In this document: positions 46,159 to 53,454 of the stretch, piece by piece | Numbering within the stretch: the first letter of the stretch is position 1 | Layout of the letters: the number at the start of each line of letters is the position of its first letter | NCBI GenBank assembly: GCA_021413885.1 | Contig: JAIOPM010000005.1 | Span: forward strand, 108,878 to 172,877 | Reading direction: 5' to 3' | Length of the DNA stretch: 64,000 nt | From: Planctomycetota bacterium | GTDB lineage: Bacteria; Planctomycetota; UBA1135; GCA-002686595 | Notes under the pieces: generated by a model | Seen by the model: the letters and a program-made list of their open reading frames with translations, nothing else | The model's database searches: none | Told to the model about the DNA's origin: nothing | Position numbers and translations under genes: made by a program

Positions 46159-48918
46159 TCACGGCGTTCCGAAGAAGCCCGTCGCACCGCCGTGCGCGGC
46201 GCCGTTCGGATCGATCCACGAGTCGAGCACGATGCCGGTCGTGGGATCGGAGAGCCGGCGGATCAACGTCGCACCGAGCGGTCCTGCGAGCGTCGGATCG
46301 AGCGCTCCGTCGCGCATCGCCGCGCCGTTGCCCGGGCCCATCCACGTGTGGTTGTTCGAACCCTGTGCGACCCCGTTCGCGTCGACGACGCGGTCGAGGT
46401 TGAGGCGCACGCGGTTCGGATCCCACACGGTCGACGGGGCGATGTTGTTGGCGCCCTTGCGGCCGGCGAAGGTGTCGAGCGGATTGACGGGCTCGCCCTG
46501 GTCGTCGCACAGGAAGAGGCCCGTTCCGAGGCCGGCCACCATGTGCGCCCAGAGCGGCGAATCCAACTGGTTGCCGGTGTTCTGGCCGAAGTGCTGCTTC
46601 AACAAGTTGAAGTCGAGCGCGCCGAAGTCGCCGGTCGCCATCGCGGTGCGGAACGTGTCGTACTCCGTGCCGTAGTTCGCGAGCGCGGTGTTCGTCAGGT
46701 GACACGCGTTGCAGTAGCGCGGACCTTCCTTGTCCGCCGCGACCTTGCCGCGGATCGAGTGCGCCATCATCGAGTTGTGGCTCATCGACGGGAAGCCGCC
46801 GGTGTTCGGATCCGAGCCCTTGCCATTGCGATCGGTGAACGTGAACGACTGCGAGCTCTGATTGTTCTTGTCGGTCCAGATGTAGAAGACCTTGGTGTTC
46901 GCGCTGAACTGCGTGATCTTGCCGCGCGGACCGACGCCGAGTTGGAAGTAGATCGGCGACTGGTACGTGAAGTCGGCAGTCGCTTGCTTGTAGACGATGC
47001 GCTCGCCGGTGATGTTGCTGAAGTTGTTGCCGGTGTCGTACTCGCCGCCCAAGTGGCAACCCATGCACGTGTTCGTCCACGAGCCGTGGCACGCGACGCA
47101 ATCCATCGAGTCGCCGTGTGCGAAGCCGCTCGGCGTCCAGCCCGTCTGCTTCGGCCCAGTGCCGTTGCTCGGATCGGCGTCGATGCGGCCCATCGCGTAC
47201 GACGCCTTCTGGTCGTACACGGGCTGCAAAGTCGTCGGATGGATGCGGCCGCTGTCGACCACGGTGTCGCGCGTCTGCGGAATGAAGTGCAACTGTCCAT
47301 CGAGGCGACCGCGCAGCCAGTACGTTCCGTCGTTCGCCTTGTAGACGTGATCGAGATCGTTGCCGTACGCGTCCGCGGCGAGCTGCTTCGACGTGCCGTC
47401 CCACGCGGTGCCGGAGCTCGTCGTCGCGTACGCGTCGACCGTGCCGTGGCAGTTCTCGCAGCGTATGCCGACCTGTTGCTCCATGCGACTCGCGATGTCC
47501 GCGCCGGGCGTCGACGTGTCGCCGCCGTGCAGGTCGAAGCCGCCGTGGCAATCGATGCAACCAAGACCCGCTTCGTAGTGGACGTCCGCCGGCGTGTCGT
47601 CGCGACCGTCGCCGTCGTAGTCCTCCTTCTGGAGGTACTGGTTGCCGTTGCGGCCGTTGAACGTGTTGTTGCCGGCCGCGGGGTCGAGCAGGCGCGTGTC
47701 GTTCGCCGTCGTCGTGAACGTCGCCGGGTTCGCCGGATACTGCCGGTGGTTCTTCACGTCAGCGTTCTGGTCGAGGCGGATGCCCCAGTACTGCATCACG
47801 GTGCGGTTCGAGCCCTGGTGGCAACCGGCGCACGCGTAGTCGTCGATGCCGTTGACCGCCTTGCCGTCGGTGCCGGTCTGTTTGACGCTCGCGATGCGGT
47901 GCAGACGAGCGTGCGAACGTTCCGGCGCTTGGATCGCGTCGGGGTTCGCGGGCTCGAGCTTGTTGATGTTCAAGTCGGCCGAGCCGCTCTTGCCGCCGAG
48001 GCTGTACTGCATGTGGCACGCGCTGCAGCCCGACGAGCGGAAGTCGCCGGCGCGGTTGTTCTGGCCCGCGCTGCCCAGGTGGCAATCGCCGCAGGTGAAC
48101 GAGATCTGCTCGAGGAACAACTTGTGGAGCGGCGAGCCCGTGATGATCTGGTTGTTCGCCTTGCGGTCGTCGTCGAGCGCCGCGGCGAAGAACTGCGGGT
48201 TGTTGAAGATCTGGTCCGGCGCGGTGACGCCGAAGAGACTCGCCACCGGCGTCTCGATCAGCGTCTCGATCGCACCGAGCGCCGCGTTCGCGCCGACGAA
48301 GCTCGCATCGTTCGCCGCGCGGAAGCCCAAGTCGGACGACGTGTTCTCGTAGAGCCCGTCGTTCGCGGGCACCTGGTTGTCGGCGCCGATCGCGTACATC
48401 GCGCCGGAGAAGATGCCGGCCTCGGTCGCGAGCAGACTCGTGCTCACTTCCTCCGCGTGGTTGACGTGGCACTCGCCGCAACCGCGTTGCAGCTTGACCA
48501 CGCGCAGATCACCGGGGTTGACGAACTGCAGGTAGTCGAGCGCGGTGTACGTCTTCCCGCCTGACGAGTAGTTCGGGAACTTGTCCATGCCGGCGAGCGT
48601 GAGGCGATTGAAGTACGCCTTCGCGTCGTTGGTCTGATTCAACGCGTCGCCGATCTGCGGCGGCGGCGGGACGTGGCTCGTGAGCTCGTCCGTGCCGTTC
48701 GGATTGCCGCCGTGACACTGAGTGCAGAGCAACGCGCCTGCGCCGACGAACGCGTGCGGGTTCTCGATGCCCGGCCCGGAATAGTCGTCCTCGAGCGAGC
48801 CGTTGTGACACAGCATGCACGACTCGGAACTCTTGGTCTGGAGCTGGCTCGTCTCCCCGCTGCATCCGGCGAGAACCCACAGCCCGACGAAACCCGCGAC
48901 CCGCAGTGCGAACGTCAT
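46159..48918 (-). CDS. Eleven-heme c-type cytochrome lipoprotein
   Basis: A 919-residue lipoprotein (signal VAGFVGLWVLAGC) with 11 CxxCH motifs: CMLCH, CTQCH, CGECH, CGDCH, CSACH, CAGCH, CIDCH, CENCH, CVACH, CMGCH and CNACH. The last 200 residues have no heme and read as beta-rich (GAMRDGALDPTLAGPLGATL). It also holds an Asp-rich site (DYDGDGRDDTPADVHYE) like a calcium loop. The lipobox suggests attachment to the outer membrane, probably as the terminal electron-exchange protein of the operon. ATG 48918 follows GGAGGGGACAG. It is the last gene of the leftward electron-transfer operon, 112 bases after the 7-heme gene. Confidence 0.9.
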   Translation of the reverse strand: MTFALRVAGFVGLWVLAGCSGETSQLQTKSSESCMLCHNGSLEDDYSGPGIENPHAFVGAGALLCTQCHGGNPNGTDELTSHVPPPPQIGDALNQTNDAKAYFNRLTLAGMDKFPNYSSGGKTYTALDYLQFVNPGDLRVVKLQRGCGECHVNHAEEVSTSLLATEAGIFSGAMYAIGADNQVPANDGLYENTSSDLGFRAANDASFVGANAALGAIETLIETPVASLFGVTAPDQIFNNPQFFAAALDDDRKANNQIITGSPLHKLFLEQISFTCGDCHLGSAGQNNRAGDFRSSGCSACHMQYSLGGKSGSADLNINKLEPANPDAIQAPERSHARLHRIASVKQTGTDGKAVNGIDDYACAGCHQGSNRTVMQYWGIRLDQNADVKNHRQYPANPATFTTTANDTRLLDPAAGNNTFNGRNGNQYLQKEDYDGDGRDDTPADVHYEAGLGCIDCHGGFDLHGGDTSTPGADIASRMEQQVGIRCENCHGTVDAYATTSSGTAWDGTSKQLAADAYGNDLDHVYKANDGTYWLRGRLDGQLHFIPQTRDTVVDSGRIHPTTLQPVYDQKASYAMGRIDADPSNGTGPKQTGWTPSGFAHGDSMDCVACHGSWTNTCMGCHLGGEYDTGNNFSNITGERIVYKQATADFTYQSPIYFQLGVGPRGKITQFSANTKVFYIWTDKNNQSSQSFTFTDRNGKGSDPNTGGFPSMSHNSMMAHSIRGKVAADKEGPRYCNACHLTNTALANYGTEYDTFRTAMATGDFGALDFNLLKQHFGQNTGNQLDSPLWAHMVAGLGTGLFLCDDQGEPVNPLDTFAGRKGANNIAPSTVWDPNRVRLNLDRVVDANGVAQGSNNHTWMGPGNGAAMRDGALDPTLAGPLGATLIRRLSDPTTGIVLDSWIDPNGAAHGGATGFFGTP

Positions 48919-49030
48919 TCCTGTCCCCTCCGTGATCGACGCGCTCCGAACTACCTCGGCCGACGACGTCGACTCTTCCCCTGCGCCGCACATCGGACTC
49001 CGCCGATGCGGCTCTTGAGCGGTTCCGCGT

Positions 49031-49684
49031 TCAGGGGTTCTGCTGCGCCTGCGTCCACGTGCGCGGCAGGTGGCAGCGATCGCAGCGATCGACCCAGCCC
49101 GCAGCGAAGTGGTCGGGGAACGTCGTCCGCGCGAGGTCGTTCGCGTGGCACGAAACGCATTCCGGATCCGTCGGAACGAAGCGCCCGACTTCGGCGCCCG
49201 GATGGCAACGGTGGCAAGCGGTCGACGCGTGGACACCGAGCAACGGGAAGCGCGTGTGGTCGTGGCGGATGCGCTGCTCCGACGGATGCCAATCGTTCTG
49301 TTGGTGGCAATCCTCGCAGTTGCCGCCGAGCGTCCCGGTGTGCACGTCTTCGTGGCAACCGGCGCAACCCTTGCGCTGGAAGACGCCGGCGGGACCACGA
49401 TCGTTGTGACAGAGGATGCAAGCGGCGCGCGCGTGCGCACCGGGCAACGGAACTCCGGTCTCGGTCTCGTGGTCGAACGTGAAGTCGCTCGCGAGCGACT
49501 GCCAATCGCTGCCGACGTGGCACAACGAACAATCCGCCGGGAACGTGTCGTGCGGCAACACCGGACCGAGGCCCGACCACCACAAGTGTTGCTTGACCGC
49601 GTCGGGGCCGCGCACGACGCACGCGGCGATCCAGACGAGCACGAGCGTGAGCACGCTCCACGCGACGATCTTGGTGTGACGCAT
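49031..49684 (-). CDS. Seven-heme c-type cytochrome, membrane- or lipid-anchored
   Basis: A 217-residue protein with 7 CxxCH motifs: CSLCH, CILCH, CAGCH, CEDCH, CHRCH, CVSCH and CDRCH. The N-terminus RHTKIVAWSVLTLVLVWIAACVV has a lipobox-like IAAC, so it is either a lipoprotein or anchored by one helix. Histidines outside the motifs (TFDHETET, RIRHDHTRF, FPDHFAAGW) would be distal ligands, repeating about every 30 residues. It starts 9 bases after the beta-barrel gene end and lies within the conduit operon. It could bridge the periplasmic cytochrome and the 11-heme lipoprotein, or sit within the barrel. That placement is inferred. Confidence 0.9.
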   Translation of the reverse strand: MRHTKIVAWSVLTLVLVWIAACVVRGPDAVKQHLWWSGLGPVLPHDTFPADCSLCHVGSDWQSLASDFTFDHETETGVPLPGAHARAACILCHNDRGPAGVFQRKGCAGCHEDVHTGTLGGNCEDCHQQNDWHPSEQRIRHDHTRFPLLGVHASTACHRCHPGAEVGRFVPTDPECVSCHANDLARTTFPDHFAAGWVDRCDRCHLPRTWTQAQQNP

Positions 49685-49693
49685 GTTCGTCTC

Positions 49694-51376
49694 CTAGAAG
49701 CTCCGTTGCAGGTAGAGGTGCAGCGCGAACGCGGTCTCTTGGTCCCAGAGCCATGCCTCGATATCGCAGGCGAAGCTCCAGCCGCCGCTCGAATGCCAAT
49801 CGCGTCCGACGCGTAAGCGATGCTGCGGCAACTCGTTGTTGTCCGACGCGAACTCGTCGATCGTGTTCTGCGCGAACTCGTAGTCGCACGTCCACGCGCC
49901 GAACTCGTCCTCGCGCGCGTAACGCGCGCGCGCGCCGTACGTGCGCGAGAAACGACCGCGCGTGCCGAACAGCGACAGTTCGCCGCGGCCGGCGTCGCTC
50001 CAGAGCTTGCTCCGTCGGACCGCGAGCTCCGCGTCGCTGCCTGATTCGAATTCGTCGCTCCATAGGCCGGCGACGACGCGCAGGCGCAGGTCCTCCGCGA
50101 GCCCGCGATCCCACTCGGCCGCGAAACGATCATTGCGATCGTCGGCGAGCGCGGCGGCCGTCAACTGCGGCACGTCGTTGCGATCGATCTCGGGGATCGA
50201 GAGGTGCGTGTAGACGAAACCGAGCGAGTTGCCGTCGTCGTCGCGGTGCGCGACACGGCCGTAGGCTTGCGTGATGTCGACGCCCGGCCCTTTCGCCTGG
50301 TCACCCGACGTGTAGTAGTCGATCCACGTCGTCAAGTTCGCGCTCCACCCGTCGTTCGGGAAGTACTCGACCTTCGCGATCGCGAGGTCGCGATCGGAAT
50401 CACCGTGGTGGATCGTCTTCTGCACGCCGGCCGACGCGGAGAACACTTCGCTCTCGTCGAACACCCAGCGGTAGTACGCCGCAGCCTGGAAGTCGTGCCC
50501 CGACTCGAAGTCCTGATCGGGCTCGGGCATGTAGCCGACGCTCGCGCCGACGCGGTCGCCGCCGGTGAGACGCCTCCCCCACTCGACGCCGTCGAGCACG
50601 CCGAACTCGGGCAACCCGCGTTGCAGGAAACGACCGAACTCGAAGCGATCGACCGCGAAACGCGAGTTGCCGATCGCGTACGACGCGCGGTCGATGCGCA
50701 AGTGCGTCTCCGACTCGTCGTCGTTGTCCGGCACGTCGGTGCGGCGCGCGTTGAGCTCGAGGTCGACGCCGATCGATTCGCCGCGGCCGAACCGGTTGTC
50801 GGCGCGCAGGCTCATCCCGAGGCGCTCGAAACCGTCGGTGCGATCGTCCTCGGAGCTCGTGATCTCGTCGGCGCTCGACCACACGCGGCCGCTCAGGCTC
50901 GGAGCGCGTTCGTCGGGGCGCAGCGGAACGACGTGCGCGAGCAGCGGCTCGCCGTCCTGCCACGCCTCGTCGTCGTTCTTCCACGCCGGATGCTCCGGCA
51001 AGTCGGGCGCGGTCTCCGCCGTTTCCGGATTGGGCGCGATCCGCGGCACTTCCGGGGCGAGGCGGGAGACGGGCACGCGGACTTCGCCGCGCGTGCCGAG
51101 CTCGACCTGCGCGTTCGGATCGTCGAGAGCGACGAGCGCGTTGCGCTCGCCGAGCTCCACCACGCGACCGACGGCCTCCCCGCCGGTGCGCCGCAGGAAA
51201 CGCACGCGATCGCCGACCGCGAGGCCGTCGACCGAGCCGCGGTCGACGAGCACACCGCGCGGTCGCTGCGATGCGACGCGCAGCTCGACGGTCTGCGTCT
51301 CCTTCGAACCCTGTTGCGCGCGCAGCGGCGCGACGGCGAGCACGCCAGCGAACACCAGCGCGACGATGCGAATCAT
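49694..51376 (-). CDS. Outer-membrane beta-barrel protein of the cytochrome operon
   Basis: A 560-residue exported protein. After a signal (RIVALVFAGVLAVAPLRAQ) there is an SH3-like domain (RGSVDGLAVGDRVRFLRR, VVELGERNALVAL) and an acidic Pro-rich linker. Then comes a long region of alternating strands with aromatic belts (LRIDRASYAIGNSRFAVDRFEFGRF, FSASAGVQKTIHHGD, WSANLTTWIDYYTSG). The sequence ends in LHLYLQRSF; a terminal Phe is the usual BAM signal of outer-membrane barrels. In metal-reducing systems a similar porin (MtrB/PioB/OmcX-type) holds a cytochrome across the membrane. ATGA overlap with the 23-heme gene supports that role here, though similarity to known MtrB was not established. 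Confidence 0.8.
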   Translation of the reverse strand: MIRIVALVFAGVLAVAPLRAQQGSKETQTVELRVASQRPRGVLVDRGSVDGLAVGDRVRFLRRTGGEAVGRVVELGERNALVALDDPNAQVELGTRGEVRVPVSRLAPEVPRIAPNPETAETAPDLPEHPAWKNDDEAWQDGEPLLAHVVPLRPDERAPSLSGRVWSSADEITSSEDDRTDGFERLGMSLRADNRFGRGESIGVDLELNARRTDVPDNDDESETHLRIDRASYAIGNSRFAVDRFEFGRFLQRGLPEFGVLDGVEWGRRLTGGDRVGASVGYMPEPDQDFESGHDFQAAAYYRWVFDESEVFSASAGVQKTIHHGDSDRDLAIAKVEYFPNDGWSANLTTWIDYYTSGDQAKGPGVDITQAYGRVAHRDDDGNSLGFVYTHLSIPEIDRNDVPQLTAAALADDRNDRFAAEWDRGLAEDLRLRVVAGLWSDEFESGSDAELAVRRSKLWSDAGRGELSLFGTRGRFSRTYGARARYAREDEFGAWTCDYEFAQNTIDEFASDNNELPQHRLRVGRDWHSSGGWSFACDIEAWLWDQETAFALHLYLQRSF

Positions 51377-53454
51377 GGCTTCCTCCGCGGCTTCTTGCGC
51401 AAGAGCACGTCCTCGTGGACGCCGTGGCACTCGACGCAGGTGATCGGCAACGGTCGATAGCGCACGACGTCGCGCCCGTCGGACGCGACGGTCGTGTCGT
51501 GGCAACTCGCGCACGCGACGGCGGCGTGAGCGTCGCCGAGCGCGAAGCGCGCATCGCGTTCGTGATCGAACTCGAGGTAGTTCGGCGCGCCGCTGTGGTG
51601 ACAGCGCGCGCAGTCGGTGGCCGCGCCGACGCGGAACTGTCCGGCGTGCGGATCGACGTGGCAGTCTGCGCACGCGGCTCCGTTCGCGCGGTCGATCGTG
51701 CGACCGAGCTCGTCCGCGCCGCGCAACGGCGCGTGGCAATCGGTGCACGCGGCGGCGGCGTGGTCCTCGACCAACGCGAAACCGGTCCAGCGGCCGTGAT
51801 CGAATTCGTCTGCCAGCGAGCGGAACGAGCTCGAGTCGTGACACCGCGCGCAGTCCTCGCGTCCGTCGATCGACGCGAGCGCCGGCTTGCGATCGAACAC
51901 GCCGCCGTGCGGATCCGCGTGGCACGTCACGCAGCCCGCGAAGACGCCGAAGTGATCCTCGACGCGACCGAAACGCCGACCGTGTTCGTCGGGCTCCTCG
52001 GTCAGCGGGTGACACACGGTGCACTCGGCCTGTTTGTGCGCGCCCGCCACGTCGAAGCCCGTCCACTCGCCGTGATCGAAGCTCGTGTCGGCGACGACGT
52101 CGAACTTGCTGCTGCCGTGACAACGCGCGCACCCGCCCGAGTCGACGGGCTCGAGCTCCGCCTCCACGGCAGCGAAGAACGCGTCGTGCGCGTCCTCGTG
52201 GCAGTCCTCGCAACGCCGTTCGGTGCCGTGGAACGCGCGCGCCACGCCTTCCGGCGGATCGGCGTGGCATTCCTTGCACTCGAGCTCGCCGTGCGCGCCG
52301 TCGAGCGCGAAGCGCGTCTTCGCGTGACGTTCGACCGTGAACTCGTGCGGCTCGAACGCGACGCGACTGTGGCACGCGAGGCAATCACCGGTCGCGAACG
52401 GCCCCTCCGCGAATTGACCGCCGTGCACGTCCTCGTGGCACGCGCTGCAACGGTCGGCGTCGCGGCCGGGATAGCGCGCGGCGAAGTCGAGCTCCGCCGG
52501 AGCGTGGCAATCGGCGCACTTCGTCTGGTCGTGCGGCACATCGAGCGGGAAGCCCGACGCCGCGTGTTGCGCGGGCGTGAGCGTGTCGGCGAGCCCGGGC
52601 TCGCGGAAGCTCGTGTGCTCCGCCGCGTGGCAGGTCACGCAAGTCGCGCCGCCGGTACACGCCGCGAGCGACGCGACTCCGTCGACGAACTCGCGCGAGT
52701 GCGGCGACTCGTGGCAATCGATGCACTCGCGCGGCGCGGGCCGCGAACGCTTCAGGCCGAGCACTTCGAGCGAATGCGGCGTCCCCTCCGCGTGGCACTC
52801 GCGACAGCCGACGTCGCCGTGACCGCCGACCAACGGCAGGAACTTGTCGTGGCCGAGCGAGTGCAAGCCGTCCCACGTCGACTGACCGTGACAACTCGCG
52901 CACGCGACCTGCATCTTGCCGTCGTGCGGATCGGCGTGGCACGTGCCGCACGCTTGATCGAGTCCGCGGAATCGCTGCTCGCCGGCGGCGAGCACGCGCT
53001 CGTGCGCGTTGTCATGACACTGCGCGCAATCGATCTCGAGGTGCGCGCCGTCCATCTCGAAGCCGACGCGGCAGTGATCGAAGTGTTCGGCGTCCGGAAC
53101 GCCCGCGAGCGCGAAGCTCCGCGGGTTGACGAGTTGGAAGCCGTCGCCGTGGTGTTCGTCGTGGCACGCGCCGCACTCCGCGACGGTCTCCGGCTCGAGC
53201 GCGCCGTGCACGCCCGCCTTGGTCTCGATGTCCGCCGCGATCGCGTCGTGGCATTCGTTGCACGAGTCGGTCATGTCGGAGAACCAACCGCCGTGGCATT
53301 GCGAGCAACCACTCCGGCCTTGCAAGTCCTTCTCGCGTCCGTGCACGCGCGCGATCTCGCCGGGCGCGGCGCGCCGCGCGTCGACGACCGCGATCAGGAT
53401 CACCGCCGTCAACGACGTGGCGCCGATCCAGAGGTGCGGCTTGCGCCAGTTCAC
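51373..53454 (-). CDS. 23-heme c-type cytochrome anchored in the inner membrane
   Basis: A 693-residue protein with one N-terminal membrane helix (about residues 7-25, HLWIGATSLTAVILIAVVD) and 23 CxxCH motifs, roughly one per 29 residues. Repeating segments of the type F-D-H-x-x-W/T-x-F-x-L-x-G-A-H, then C-x-x-C-H, supply distal His ligands, for example SFDHGEWTGFDVAGAHKQAEC and EFDHGRWTGFALVEDHAAAAC. The large number suggests a long periplasm-spanning wire. GTG 53454 overlaps the oxidoreductase stop and the stop overlaps the beta-barrel start, so all three are co-translated. It would receive electrons from the membrane fusion protein and carry them to the outer membrane. Confidence 0.93.
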   Translation of the reverse strand: MNWRKPHLWIGATSLTAVILIAVVDARRAAPGEIARVHGREKDLQGRSGCSQCHGGWFSDMTDSCNECHDAIAADIETKAGVHGALEPETVAECGACHDEHHGDGFQLVNPRSFALAGVPDAEHFDHCRVGFEMDGAHLEIDCAQCHDNAHERVLAAGEQRFRGLDQACGTCHADPHDGKMQVACASCHGQSTWDGLHSLGHDKFLPLVGGHGDVGCRECHAEGTPHSLEVLGLKRSRPAPRECIDCHESPHSREFVDGVASLAACTGGATCVTCHAAEHTSFREPGLADTLTPAQHAASGFPLDVPHDQTKCADCHAPAELDFAARYPGRDADRCSACHEDVHGGQFAEGPFATGDCLACHSRVAFEPHEFTVERHAKTRFALDGAHGELECKECHADPPEGVARAFHGTERRCEDCHEDAHDAFFAAVEAELEPVDSGGCARCHGSSKFDVVADTSFDHGEWTGFDVAGAHKQAECTVCHPLTEEPDEHGRRFGRVEDHFGVFAGCVTCHADPHGGVFDRKPALASIDGREDCARCHDSSSFRSLADEFDHGRWTGFALVEDHAAAACTDCHAPLRGADELGRTIDRANGAACADCHVDPHAGQFRVGAATDCARCHHSGAPNYLEFDHERDARFALGDAHAAVACASCHDTTVASDGRDVVRYRPLPITCVECHGVHEDVLLRKKPRRKP

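Noticed and set aside
46192..48564. A 790-codon rightward open frame over the 11-heme gene
   Set aside because: The opposite strand has 11 CxxCH motifs and a lipoprotein signal; this frame is Arg/Val-rich without motifs.
51373..53454. CxxCH repeats considered as a DNA repeat array
   Set aside because: The repetition is at the protein level with varied codons; there is no regular spacing or identical DNA unit, and no CRISPR-like structure.
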